In this document: piece after piece, positions 22,000 through 34,563 of the stretch | Position numbering within the stretch: position 1 is the first letter of the stretch | How the letters are laid out: each line of letters opens with the position of its first letter | Assembly (NCBI RefSeq): GCF_003573695.1 | Contig: NC_039361.1 | Span: 36,978,859 to 37,042,858 of the forward strand | DNA from: Papaver somniferum | Taxonomy: Eukaryota > Streptophyta > Magnoliopsida > Ranunculales > Papaveraceae | Direction: 5' to 3' | DNA: 64,000 nt | Program-made: the position numbers and the translations under genes | Notes under the pieces: generated by a model | Told to the model about the DNA's origin: nothing | What the model saw: only the letters and a program-made list of their open reading frames with translations | The model's database searches: none

Positions 22000-24071
22000 T
22001 GAAAACGCGGGGGTCTAACAACCACACCCAATATTTCATTTGGAAATATATATGGACAACTCCAATATACTTTCAATAGAATCAACTAGATAGTCAGACT
22101 CAATCACGGAAAAGTACCAAAGAGTTATATCTCAATTTCTTAATACAATTTGCAATCAAACAGATAGGAATTTGTGAGCCTGATTGATATGAGAAATAAC
22201 TTGGATATTAACAAAGACCAATATCCAAGTGTCAATCAATTCCTATCCAACAAGAAACATCGGATTTACCAATTGATTGACCTACGCACAACCTGTGATA
22301 TTTCAATTACATAAACAAATATAATGCGTAATAGAAATAACACAGACACCAGAAATTTTGTTAACAAGGAAACCACAAATGCAGAAAAACCCCAGGACCT
22401 AGTCCATATTGAACACCATACTTTATTAATCCGATACAGACACTAGACTACTAAAAGATTCAATTCGGATTGGAATGTAGTTGAGCCCTAACCAATCTCC
22501 CACTGATCAAGGTACAATCGCGTTCCTTATGCCTTTGAATCCCAGCAGGACTCTAAGCACTTGATTCCCTTAGATGATCTCACCCATAACCAAGAGTTGT
22601 CACGACCCAAAGTCGAAGACTCATAAACTAATTTTCTCTCACATAAAAGTCTATTCAGATAGATAAATCTGTCTCCCACAGAAATACCTATGCAGTTTTG
22701 TTCCGTCTTTTGATAGATCGAGGTGCACATGAACCAATTGATAATCTGGTCTTACATTCCCGAAAAATAACCTAGAAATATCAATCACCTCAAAATAACT
22801 TTACTATATGGTAGTAGAACAAGTTATTGCGCTTTGTGATTACTTTTTATATCTTACATATCAGAGATAAATCTCGATCAAATCTTAAAGAATATAGTAC
22901 TCAACACAATAGAACAAATAAGATCGGAATACACAACTACATACATAGAAAATAGTTGGAACTGTCTTCAGAATCCCAATGAAGTCTTCAAGTCGTTAAC
23001 CTATAACGGTTTTAGGAAAAACCTAGGTTAAAGGAGAATCGAATCTAGTCGCAACTAGTATCACACACGATGTGTGGGGATTAGGTTTTCCAGTTGATAG
23101 AGTTCTCCTTTATATAGCATTTCAAATCAGGATTTGCTTAGCTTTGAAACAAAGCATTCATTATTCACCGTTATATGAAATCCTGATTTAAGATACAATC
23201 TAAGTTTTGCTTGATACAAAAGCAATATCTCTCCATTGTTATATGGAATTAGCTTGTTACACAAAAATGAAATATACTTCATTTAGATATGGGTAACATA
23301 CCTAAACGTGTTTATTGAGTTGGCTCAATAATAGTTAACCAAAGTTAGCCATATGAACATTGTTGTCTAATCCACATTCATATAACACATCTAGATCAAC
23401 TATGATGATCAATCAATCATGAATGATATCAATGAATCTAATTGTGTTCCGTATAGATTTATTCAATTGTTCACTATCTTATAGTAAAATATATGAACGA
23501 ATCAAAGAAAAATTGGATTGATTCAAACGGATCAGTTCATGAACATTTAACCCACCGTTTGCAAATATTGCATTCCTTAATATATAAATGTATTTGTTCA
23601 TGAGTATGAAAACATACTTTGCCTATTTTAGAACTTGAACCAATTAAGTTTACAAACGGCGCATATTTAAGTTTCAGACTTGGTCTTGACCAACAGTTTG
23701 CAAACGGGTACGCAAACTGTTGTTTTGGACCTAACTCAGGTAGAACCGTTCGCAAACGGGTATGCGAACTTGGTTCTCGGACTTTCAAAGTTAAAAAAGT
23801 TTGCAAAAGGGGTATGCAAACTTGTTTTACGGACCTGAATCATACCAACAAAGTTTGTACACTAAGAACGCATACTGTGATGTTTTCCAGACATGGGTTT
23901 TAGTTTTAAACTTCTATTTCAATCATTGAAACATTCTTAGAAGACGACAATGGACGTCTCACACAAAAAATTAGCTAATAAGCATTTTTCAAGTGATTGA
24001 ATGATCAATACGGAACTTTCCAAGTCAACATCAAATGGCTTTCTCGCACAAATCATGAGATGTTTCAAGGC
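22000..24071 (-). repeat. LTR-B copy 1 (copia-type LTR related to the Sirevirus-like LTR)
   Basis: On the minus strand it ends ...TTAGACCCCCGCGTTTTCA at 22000, paralleling the CCCTCGTCTTTTCA end of the Sirevirus-like LTRs. It also shares an internal block with them (GTTAAC.AGGAAACC.C...TGCAGAAAAACC, near 22360-22400 on the plus strand). A minus-strand TATA box (CTATATAAAGG) lies near 23112. The 5' end is not certain; 24071 is set by the start of the next copy. Confidence 0.65.
23685..23835. repeat. Repeated GTTTGCAAACGGGTACGCAAAC-type motif in LTR-B
   Basis: At least three imperfect copies of a dyad-symmetric phrase (TTTGCAAACGGGTA(C/T)GC(A/G)AAC) about 55-60 bp apart, each followed by TTGTTTT.GGACCT-like sequence. 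The layout resembles the GGGGAACCGATCC array of the Sirevirus-like LTR and may be a U3 enhancer or silencer array. Confidence 0.65.
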
Positions 24072-25275
24072 TGAAAAAGCGGGGGTCTAACTACCTCACC
24101 CAATATTTCGATTAACAATATGTATGTACTAACTCCAATATACTTTCAAGAGAATAAACTAGACAGTTAGACTCAATCTTAAGAAAGATATATCAAGGAT
24201 TTAATATCTCTACCTCTTAATTCAATCCGCAATCAGCAAATAGAAAGTTGCGCGCCCGATTGAATATAAGAGATGAAAACTTGAACGGTACCAAAGACCA
24301 ACGTTCAAGGATCAATCAATTTCAATCAACAACCAAAGGTTGGATTTCACAATTGATCGATAAAGTGCACAACCTGTGATATTTCAATTATATAACAAAA
24401 TATAATGCGTAAAAGAAATAACACAAGCACCAGAAGTTTTGTTAACGAGGAAACCGCGAATGCAGAAAAACCCTGGGACCTAGTCCAGATTGAACACCAC
24501 ACTGTATTAAGCCACTACAGACACTATCCTACTACGAACTAACTTCAGTCTGTACTGTAGTTGAACTCTAATCAATCTCACACTGATTCAAGGTATAGTT
24601 GCGCTCCTTACGTCTCTGATCCCAGCTGGATACTACACACTTGATTCCCTTAGCTGATGTCACCCACAACCAAGAGTTGCTACGACCCAAAGTCGAAGAT
24701 TTTAATAAAAAAATATGTATCACACAAAAAGTCTACAGAATAGATAAATTTGTCTCCTACAAAAATATCTACAAGTTTTTGTTCCGTCTTTTGATAAATC
24801 AAGGTGAACAGGAACCAATCGATAACCTGGATTTATATTCCTGAAGAATAACCTAGAATTATCAATCACCTCACAATAATCTTAATCGACTAGCGAAACA
24901 AGATATTGCAGAATCACAAACGATGAGACGAAGATGTTTGTGATTTCTTTTCAATCTTGCCTATCGGAGATATCAATCTCAAGACAATCTTACGATTGTA
25001 ATCGTAGATATATACAACAAGATCAGATCACACAACTACAAGAAATGTAGTCCGGTCTAGCTTCACACTCCCAATGAAGTCTTTAAGTCGTTAAGCTACA
25101 TCATCTCGAGAAGAAACCTAAGGTTAAAGGAGAATCGACTCTAGCTAACACAACTAGTATCACACAGGAGGTGTGGGGATTAGGTTTTCCAGTCGTTAGA
25201 GTTCTTCTTTATATAAATTTTAAATCAGGGTTTTCAATCTAATTTACCAACACCAGCAAGTACACAGTATAATAC
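24072..25275 (-). repeat. LTR-B copy 2, truncated
   Basis: Collinear with 22000-about 23150 in the same orientation, including the GCGGGGGTCTAAC end and a minus-strand TATA (TTATATAAAG, near 25210). It diverges after about 25230 and meets the Sirevirus-like LTR at 25276. Direct tandem position of two LTR-B copies suggests either an LTR-LTR recombinant or two insertions. Confidence 0.65.
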
Positions 25276-28060
25276 TGAAAAGATGAGGGTACCCAAATAT
25301 ACCTCAATCTAAAACTTCTCCACCTGTAAGTCCCTTCTTCCGAAAGTGATTGTCTATGGATTGAGTCGAGAAAATACAACAAATCGGTATCACACTTCGA
25401 GTGATCGTCTATGGAGACGAGATCGAGACAATACAATCAACGAAGTGTATTTACTTGATAATAGGTTCGGACTTAACCAAACACTATATGATTATCTATC
25501 AAGTAAATGGGAAGTAACGTTTGTGTATTTTACTTAATTATAATAACAACTATAATTGCTGAAATAGAAAAGTAAAATACACAACAAGATTTTGTTAACG
25601 AGGAAACCGCAAATGCAGAAAAACCACGGGACCTAGTCCAGATTGAATACTCTCAGAATTAAGCCGCTATACAAAATCTAAACCAACTTCGTATAGTTGA
25701 GACCAAGCAACTAACCTATAGTTCACCTAGTTTCCTCTGTATCCATGCGCCTCCAACTTCCAATAAGTCACGCACTTGGAACAATTTCTTTGGTTCGTAT
25801 TCCAAACCGTAAAGGAACAACAAATCTGTTCGGTAACAACTCTTTTCAACCAAGTGATATGAGTCTGACAAAGACTCTCTCATTTAATCACATAAACACC
25901 TTTGTCGGGTCCTTAGATCTCCTTCTTACCAATCACCACAGTGATTGTAATACACAAGAAATCAACGCTCTTGATGCAGATCTACACAACTATCCATCAA
26001 AAATTATCACAAGGATAAATCTGATTATAGTTGGATCCCTTTCCATCCGAAACAAGTATTGTGCACACCAAAGATTATGAACCCAAAAGGTCTTCTTGTA
26101 TTCAAATTTTCTTTGATCTTCAATAAACACCTGCACACAATCAACTTGAATTTCTTATGATCAATCCACACAGAACGGAGTCTGTTAATCTCGGATTATC
26201 ACAAGATTATCTTTAGATCTAAAAACAGTCTACAAATCCCCGTCGAAACTTCGATCTAGTTTGAGTGAATCTTATATCAGGAGAGAAGATTCTCAAGCAT
26301 AAAAAAACTAGGTGCAATTAAAATTCAACCACCGTTAGTCAATCAAATCAATCGAAAACTAATAATAAACCGCAATTATCTAGTTTCCCCCCAGCGGTAC
26401 TAATAGAGCTTCTCAATCCCAAAGAAGTCTTTAAACCGAGCGGCCGTAAGCCATTTCTTCTAATTAGGGTACTCTCCACTCCAATAGGCGGCTCCACCAG
26501 TAACAACACAACTGAGGTAGTTTTGCTGGCTCTGTGGATTAGTTTGCTAGAGATGCAAACTTTGATATTTATAGACAAGGAAGTTTGGACACCAAGGAAT
26601 TTCCAAAACTGTAAATATTCTGAAGATATGCAATAAACGCAGATTCAGTTTTCATAATTCCTGGAAATGATTTGTCCAAGTATTGACAGAAATTCACTTA
26701 GAAAAATCTTTAATTAGTAAATGCACGTTATTAATTAGTATTTTCTAAAGATATGTATTTAATTGATGGAAATTAAATACCATATAAAATTAAGAAACCT
26801 TTAATAAAAAAGATTTTCAATTAATTTCGATCATGGGATTCTCCTTAGCTATCAAGGAATATCTTTGAAAAAATTAATGATAAGAGTTACAACTCGTGTT
26901 CAAAGAATGATGAAATCCTTACTTTGTAAGTCCTTTTTCATACTTACAATCTTAGAAACGAAAATTCGATTTCTAAGAACCATGTGATTGATCATCATAT
27001 CAAATCACTAATCATGGGTATCACGGTTCTACCAAAACAAGTTTCGGTTCTACCTCCTGTGAGTACTTTAGATAGTCACACTAGTTACCAAAATTCGGTT
27101 GACTAGGTACTAGGATCGGTTATCCACATACTTATGGTAACTACCCGTAATTTGGTGCACATGTGCATAGGATCGGTTCCCCTCACTACCAAGAACTTGT
27201 TGCACATGTTCATAGGATCGGTTCCCCTCACACTAATAACCTGTTGTACCTCTTACAGGGATCGATTCCCCTCTTGCAAATTTGTTGCACCTCTTACTAG
27301 GATCGGTTCCCCTTTCACTAATAAAAGTTACTATTTTTCAAGGCATCGATCATACCATCTTAAGTGATTTCTTAAGATCGTTTTACTAATAAAAGTTATA
27401 CCAATAACTTAAGACAGGCATCCATGAATAGTCTTATCAACCACATAAACAAGTTTATGATGGGTTATACACATCACGCATGTTGGTAGTTCACAATAGA
27501 TTTGCAATATGAATAGCATTACCAATAAGCCTAACGATTTCTCTTTCGATCCACAAACGAGTTTGTGAACTTACTTCCTTTAACCGAATGTAAACATTGT
27601 TTTCTAGGATGAAATATTCACTCACACCCATACATAATCACAATAACATTTAAAAGATTATGTCGATGTCTTATATACAAAGTTTAATGGTTAAGTAATA
27701 AACCTCGTATCGTATTCCTTAATACTATGTCTATCTAGAGTTCATACACAGCTTCGCAGTTTGATTTTCAATATGCACGACTTGAAATATACGTTAGGGA
27801 GTGAAACAGTTCAAGTCAAATATTACTAACCTCAAGATGAAGGATGATTGTTGTCGTTGTAGCTCCATACTTCTTCACGTCTTCAAGTCTTCAGTAATAC
27901 TTGTAAGTCTCAAATCATAATATTTTCAAGCTAACCTATACGAAGTTGACTCTAGTATATAATCAAGCGACTCTTTAATTGAGTTTTGATTCACTAAAAT
28001 ATGACAACCAAACTTGACATACCAACGCTTGGTGGGTTCAACCGAGCAGTGCTCTAAGAA
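25276..28060 (-). repeat. 3' LTR of the Sirevirus-like element
   Basis: 2785 bp, collinear with the solo LTR at 11848. On the minus strand it starts TCTTAGAGCACTGC (TC in place of TG) and ends CATCTTTTCA. The adjoining five bases at 25271-25275 are AATAC, a possible target-site copy. A minus-strand TATA box is at about 26562-26571. The tandem GGATCGGTTCCCCT array is at 27100-27330. Confidence 0.85.
27100..27330 (-). repeat. Tandem GGGGAACCGATCC array (minus strand) of the LTR
   Basis: Four to five units of about 47 bp carry GGATCGGTTCCCCT on the plus strand, two with TGCACATG(T/G). Same array as 12590-12755. Confidence 0.8.
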
Positions 28061-29826
28061 TCTCCCCCTTTGTCAATTTTAGTGACAAAACTCCTATATC
28101 ATATGGATAAACAAATTACAAGAATTCATTATACTCATACGCTTGATTCCAAGTTCAACAACACATAACCTGCATTAAATTCAATCTTCAAATGCCGCTG
28201 CTGACACCATAAGAACAAAGATAATACTCCCCCTAAAAGAAAGCTAGGTAGATTTTCAATCCGCACAACTTTGTTATTCCAATGTAGTACCTCATAACTA
28301 CATATCACATGGTATGCGACTCCCCCTTAGTCTATGCTTTCACTCTATTCGTTAGAATAAACGTTTTAGCACATACGTCCTTTCCCTTAGTGATAATAAC
28401 TCATACAAGCCAATACCACTTGTTTACTCCATATATTTCTCCCACTTTTTGTCACAAACAAAGAAACGAAAAAACAAAGGACAGACCGAAAGGATCTTAC
28501 AAATATCACAAAGATTAGATGTAAACCTATAAGAGTTAAGCACGAGTGTTTTACACACCATCTTTAGATAACCAATACTAAAACCGAAACTAAAAGTAAT
28601 TTTGATTTTAATATGCCATCTAGAACTCAGTTGCATAAAGAAATATTAGATAGTTTAGCAAACCAAAAATCGACTAATCACATAGTTCTTTGCTAAACCG
28701 ATTGTACAAATACAATCGCTTGTTTGAAAAGATCAAAATAAAGATAAAAGCTTAACTTTATTTTACTTATCAGGTTCTAATTTTTCACAAAGAAAAACTT
28801 AGACCTCCACTTTTAACAAGACAAATAGTAGGTTAGTTAACTAGTAATTCTCGTTAAGGTATTCGGCTAGACTTGAATAGCCGGATCCTACCATTTTCGA
28901 TAAGTCTAACTTGGATCCTAAGATCTTAGTTTCTCTTATCCAGACATCATTTGGACTAAACAAATGATACCGAAACCAATTTTTTGTTAAGACTTAAACA
29001 ATCCATACAAACCAATAAATTAACTTGCATAAATGTTTATCTTAACCGGAAGCAATTGAATCAACATAGACATTAAAAGCACCGCCAATTGCACCGTGGT
29101 TTTGTAAGCCTAAACTATTGATATCAAAGACACCAATGGTTTTTCTTAACCGGAAAACAATTGAATCAAACACATCAATTGTACCGCACCTTTAGTAAGC
29201 CTAAACAATTGAAATCAAAAGATAACAAATGTTTTTCTTAACCGTAACCAATTGAAACAACACATCAATTGTACTGAAACTTTTGTAAGCCTAAACAATT
29301 GAAATCAAAAGATAACAAATGTTTTTCTTAACCGGAACCAATTGAAACATACATCCACACATACATAATGGAATAATACATCAATTGAACCGAAACATTT
29401 TGTTAAGAAAAACCAATAGGGATATAAAATAAAATCATGGATTTTCTTAAATAGGAAAATAATTAACTAACAACATTGTTACCTCCAGTTTCGCATCCTC
29501 AACTCCAAAATATTTGCATCTTCTTTCCGGGAGCATTGATAACGAAATTATCATCATGTTGTCATCCTTATGCAAAACAAAAGAATAACAACAACCAACC
29601 TTTACCAGAGAAAGGTTGAAAACCGGTTTTAACTATTGCAAGCAAAAGTTAGAACCTTGAAACACATATGATTTTATGCTAAATCGAAACTCAACATATT
29701 GTAACTTTTTCGCATATTGTTTCCCAGAACCCCTCATGATCCTTTGATAAATCCCACCAATATGGGCTAGAAATCAATCCCGCTAAATAAAAAAGTCACG
29801 CAAACCACAAGGGTCATCACAAGGTA
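28061..29826 (-). other. Spacer between pol and 3' LTR of the Sirevirus-like element
   Basis: No long ORF on either strand; the envelope-like gene that some Sireviruses carry here is not recognisable. Contains the tandem repeats at 29035-29400. CTCCCCCTAAAAG and CTCCCCCTTAG near 28230 and 28320 are minus-strand polypurine tracts, consistent with the multiple polypurine tracts reported for this group. Confidence 0.6.
29035..29400. repeat. Tandem repeats, period about 95 bp, in the Sirevirus spacer
   Basis: Four imperfect units share TTTTTCTTAACCGGAA.CAATTG and TTTGTAAGCCTAAACAATTG (for example 29130-29215, 29225-29310, 29315-29400). CAATTG palindromes recur every 30-60 bp. Confidence 0.75.
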
Positions 29827-31389
29827 CTAGTGTACCTTGACAATACCAATCGACTTTCTAAGATTCTCGAAAGTTGCCTTATCCAAGGGTTTTGTGAGAA
29901 TATCAGCAAGTTGACGTTCAGGTGGTACAAATTCCAGCTTGATAACTCCATTCTCGTAAAGTTCTCTTATAAATTGATATATGATATCTATATGTTCAGT
30001 ACGAGAATGTTCCACTGGGTTTTCAGTCAAGCGGATGTCACTCGAGTTATCGCACATGATGCTCATAGTTGGTATATTAATTCCATAGTCAATGAGCATT
30101 TTTTTCATCCATAGAAGTTGGGTACAACATGTACCATCAGCAATATATTATGCTTCACAAGTTGATAAAGACTGTGAATTTTGTTTCTTACTGTGCCAGG
30201 AAACAAGATTTTGCCCGACATAGAAGCATCCACCAGAGGTGCTTTTTCGATCTTCTACACAACCTGCCCAGTCTGCATATGAATAGGCAACAAGATTGTT
30301 GTTTGTATCCATAGAGTATGATAGTCCATAATCCACAGTACCATTGACATATCGTATGATTCGTTTGACTGCTTTTAGATGATATTCTTTTGGATCTGCT
30401 TGAAATCTAGCACAATAACCTACACTAAAAGCAATATCTGGTCTTGTTGCAGTTAAGTAAAGCAAGCTACCTATTATGGATCTGTACAATTTTTGATCTA
30501 CAGATTTTTCTCTCGGATTTGATTGAAGTTTTCCAGTAGTTGGCATTGGTGTTGCCATAGAAGTTTCCTGTTTTAGATCGAATTTCTCAACCAGATTCCT
30601 TGCATATTTTTATTAAGAAATAAGAATATTTCCTTTCTGTTGTTGTATTTGTAGCCCAAGAAAATATGATAATTCTCCAACATTACTCATTTCGAATTCT
30701 CCACTCATAAGATTCAGAAATTCATCTGTTAGAGTTTTTGAAGTGGATTCGTAGAGAATATCATCTACATATATTTGAGCTACAAGAACATTCTTTCCAT
30801 TCCATTTGGTAAAAAGTGTCTTATCAGCACCTCCTCTTGAGAATCCCTTCTGAAGTAAAAAGGATGTTAATTTATCATACCAAGCTCTTGGAGTTTGTTT
30901 TAGACTATACAAGGCCTTTTTGAGCTTGAAGACATGATTAGGGAATAATGGATTTTCGAACCCTTTAGGTTGTGCAACAAACACTTCTTCTTTCAAATCT
31001 CCATTAAGAAATGCAGATTTTATATCCATTTGAAACAATTTAATCTTAAGATGACATGCATAAGCAAGAAGTAATCTAATTGATTCAAAACGAGCAACAG
31101 GAGCAAAAGTTTCATCGAAATCAATACCTTCAATTTGTGAATATTCTTGCGCAACTAATATGGCCTTGTTTCTGACTATTGTTCCGAATTCATCAGACTT
31201 GTTCTTGTAGATCCATTTTGTCCCGACAATGTTGACTCCTTCAGGCTTGGATACTAGTTCCCATACTCCTTGTCTTTCGAACTGATTAAGTTCCTCATGC
31301 ATTGAGTTTACCCAGGCGGGTCCATTTAGAGCTTCTTCAATATTTTTAGGTTCTATTGAAGATAAAAAAACACGTGTAGTGACACACAT
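29827..31389 (-). pseudogene. Copia (Sirevirus-like) reverse transcriptase and RNase H
   Basis: RT copies the element RNA in the particle and RNase H removes the template. 31389-30613 gives the RT fingers and palm, with GTKWIYKNK, LVAQEYSQ, DETFAPVAR, QMDIKSAFLNG and catalytic YVDDILYES. 30558-30148 continues in the same frame with SLLYLTATRPDIAF, and 30108-29827 gives the RNase H end with TEHIDIIYQFI and ADILTKPL. All three pieces share one frame and are separated only by stops: a TAA TAA pair near 30612-30607 and one stop near 30147. Stops sitting where this family usually has Gln or Glu codons point to single-base decay of a young copy. Confidence 0.88.
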
Positions 31390-31628
31390 TTTGAAGTTCT
31401 CTTCGATCTTCGAGTCATTACTCTAGCATTGGCATCTCCAATGATATCTTCAGACGAATGTCTTTGATGAACCCATTTAGCGGGTTTTTGGACAATATTT
31501 TCAGTATCATTGTGTTGTTCAACAATACTTTCATTATCGTCTTTCTCATCAGTGTCACTAATTAAAGGAACAATCGATGGTTCTTTTTCAACTTGTTTTT
31601 CCTTGACAACCGTTTCAGAAGGAGGAAG

Positions 31629-32163
31629 TTAAGAAACATGATTATCTTGACTAAAGTCGCTGATGTCATCGATGAACACATTAATAGATTCCATCATGAA
31701 TTTTGTCCTTAGGTTATATACCCGGAATGCCCGTCTATCAGATGCATATCCAAGAAAGATACCTTCATCACTCTTGGAATCAAATTTTCCTCTATGTTCT
31801 CTGTCTTTGAGAATGTAGCATTTTCTTCCGAAAACCCTTAAATAACTCAGATTGGGTTTTCTTCCATACCACAACTCATAAGGAGTATTAAGGGTTTTAG
31901 ACATCAAATAGACCCTGTTAATAAGGTAACATGCTGTAAAAACAACTTCTCCCCAGAAGTTTAGTGGTAGATTCTTATTGTGAAGCATTACTCTAGCCAT
32001 TTCTTGAATATTTCTATTCTTCCGCTCAGCTACACCATTGGCTTGAGGTGTAATAGGAGCAGAAAACTGATGATTAATTCCTAGTGTATTGCAGTAATCA
32101 TACACTTTTGCATCTTTGAACTCTGTACCACGATCACTTCTTATTTTCTTAAGTTTGCGACCT
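31629..32163 (-). pseudogene. Copia integrase, C-terminal half
   Basis: Contains the TPQANGVAERKNR block with the catalytic Glu, then NFWGEV, RKPNLSYLRVFG and the FLGYASDRRAFRVYN region typical of copia integrase ends. The upstream zinc finger and first two catalytic Asp are missing because the frame is interrupted at 32163/32164 by a plus-strand LTR. A frameshift or spacer of about 240 bp separates it from RT. Confidence 0.85.
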
Positions 32164-33057
32164 TGTTAGAGCATTTCTCGGTTAAACCCACCAAGCGTTG
32201 GTATGTAAAGTTTGGTGTCATATTTTAGTGAATCAAAACTCATTTAAAGAGTCACTTCATTATTTACTAGAGTCAACTTCGTATAGGTTAGGTTGAAAGT
32301 ATTAGGATTTGAGACTTACAAGTATTATGTGAAGACTTGAAGATAATGAAGAAGTATGGAGGTACAACGACAACAATCATCCTTCCTCTTGAGGTTAGTA
32401 ATATTTGAATTGAACTTTTTCATTCCCTAACGTATCTTTCAAGTCGTGCATATTAAAAACGAAGCTGTGAAGCTGTGTATGAACTCTAGATAGACATAGT
32501 ATTAAGGAATACAATACGAGGTTTATTTCTTAACCATTAAACTTTGTATATAAGACATCGACATAATCGTTTGAATGATATTGTCATTATGTATGGGTGT
32601 GAGTGAAGATTTCATCCTACGAAACAATGTTTATACATTCGCATAAAGGAAGTATGTTCATAAACTCGTTTGTGGATCAAAAGGGAAATCGCTAGGCTTA
32701 TTGGTAATGCTATTCATATTGCAAATCTATTTTGAACTACCAATACGCGTGATGTGTAGAACCGATCATAAACTTGTTTATGTGCTTGGTAAAACTATTC
32801 ACGGATGCATGACTTAAGTTATTGGTCTAAATTTTATTAGTAAAACTGATCTTAAGTAATCACTCAAGATGGTATGATCGATGCTTTGCAAATAACAACT
32901 TTTATTAGTGAAAGGGGAACCGATCCTAGAGAGAGGTGCAGGTAAATTTGGAAGAGGGGAATTGATCCCTGTAAGAGGTGCCACAAGTTATTAGTGTGAG
33001 GGGAACCGATCCTATGAACATGTGCAACAAGTTTTTAGAAGTGAGGGGAACCGATCC

Positions 33058-33528
33058 TGTAGGATCAGAATCTCGCAGCAATAATGTCTCAGCGAAATTA
33101 TCAACAACACAACACAACAGCGTCGCAGAACAATTTCATAAATGACATAATAAACGACGTCAGCTAAAATCATGAGAAAAATGTGATGGTCCTGCGAAAA
33201 TTAGAGAGTTTGCGAGAATAACATTTGTAAGTATGCGAGAATATCGCAAGACATATCCGAAAATAAAGGACAAATTAGCTGTCATCCACTATGTACTTCC
33301 CTATAAATAGTCGTTCAGTTGTAAAGGAAAGGGAGAGATCCTTTTCTGGGTGAGAAGCAAGTAAATAGGAGAGAGAAAATCTAGAGCAGTGGTTATTTTT
33401 GATTCCTTTATCTTTTCTTGTAAGATTGTTCAAAGAATCATCAATAAAATTAAGATTGTTAATCTAAAATGAGATGAATGTTAATGAAATCATATGATGG
33501 GTATAGTGTAGGATTTCCTGCAACTACA
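33058..33528 (+). repeat. 5' LTR of Tat-B
   Basis: 471 bp, TGTAGGATCAG...CAACTACA. TATA box CTATAAATAG at 33301-33310. Six TGCGA/TCGCA pentamers occur in its first ~200 bp. Confidence 0.93.
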
Positions 33529-33531
33529 TAA

Positions 33532-33549
33532 TGGCGTTAGAAACAGGGA
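33532..33549 (+). promoter_or_regulatory. Primer-binding site of Tat-B
   Basis: TGGCGTTAGAAACAGGGA, 3 nt after the LTR, differs from the Tat-A site at one base. The primer tRNA was not identified. Confidence 0.7.
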
Positions 33550-33565
33550 GGATGAAGATCGAAAG

Positions 33566-34530
33566 TTGAAGATTGTTGTTGAGATTATTCAAATCAAGAA
33601 AGTGATTAAACAAATCAGTGAACCAGTTAAAAGAAGAATGATTAGAGTCAATGAAGATGACAAAAGATTGGATTGTAATATGATAACAGAAACAATGGTT
33701 AATGAATTCCATGAAAACATCAAAGGAAGAATACATAAACGAAATTTTGAAGGAAAGAAGGTTATGGCGTTAGAAAAGACATCACCCTTGAAAGATTGGG
33801 AAAAGAAAAAATCACATTCATGGCGGAAGAAATACCAAAAGAAAATTTGAACCACATATCTCCATTGGTTATTACAGTGCCTATTACGCGAAAAGAGAAG
33901 GGGACAACAACAAAATCCACGGAAGAATGGATATTGAACAGAACTTTAGTCGATACAGGAAGTTCAGTGGATATAATATTTTATCATGCGTTCAGGGGAA
34001 TGGGATTTAAAGATGAAGAAATATCTAGTTCAACATATCTTGTTCATGGCTTTGGAAAATCCACAACAAAACCTAAAGGAGAAATAGTGGTACGAATTCC
34101 ACTAGGAGAGATCGAAACACACGTGACACTATGCGTGGTGGATATGGAATCACCATATAATATGTTGCTAGGAAGACCATGGATACATGCAATAAAAGCT
34201 GTAGTATCAAAGTTGCATCAATGTATTAAATTCCCCACACCAAATGGAATAGGTGAAATCAGAGGAGATGTTGACAATGTGAAATTATGTCATCAAATTG
34301 AAGTAAAGCATTATGAAGGACGAGCAAAAAAGAAACAATTTCGCAGAAAGTTGGCAAAGGAGGCAAAGAAAGAAGAAGAATTTAGAGTATACACGATAAG
34401 GGCAAAAGAAGGCAGGGGAATACCCAGCGAAATTTCGGAAGAAGGAGAAGGACTTGTGAAAACAATAAAGGAACCAACACCAATGGGAGAACCCAAGTCC
34501 AGATACACTGCCGCAGAACCAACAAAATAA
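33566..34530 (+). pseudogene. Tat-B gag-linker remnant and aspartic protease
   Basis: 33566-33850 matches the Tat-A stretch between zinc knuckle and protease (SPLKDWEK against SPLEEWQK). The frame then shifts and 33796-34530 encodes protease: active site VDTGSSVDIIF near residue 52, STTKPKGEI flap region, and LLGRPWIHA C-terminal motif near residue 123. A Lys/Glu-rich linker follows to a TAA at 34528-34530, which interrupts an otherwise continuous frame into RT at 34564. Capsid and zinc knuckle are absent. Confidence 0.88.
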
Positions 34531-34563
34531 GTAACCGTTGGGACTATAGAAGAACCTCTAATA

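Larger units (their letters stand above)
25276..32163 (-). mobile_element. Ty1/copia Sirevirus-like element, 5' half missing
   Basis: Minus-strand order is integrase (C-terminal half), RT, RNase H, a long repeat-rich spacer with a GGGGGAGATT polypurine tract next to the LTR (about 28061-28073), and a 2785-bp 3' LTR. Long LTRs, tandem repeats between pol and the 3' LTR, and the RT sequence style fit the Sirevirus/SIRE group. The gag, protease, first half of integrase and 5' LTR are absent: at 32164 the coding sequence is cut by a plus-strand copy of the same LTR family. Confidence 0.8.
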
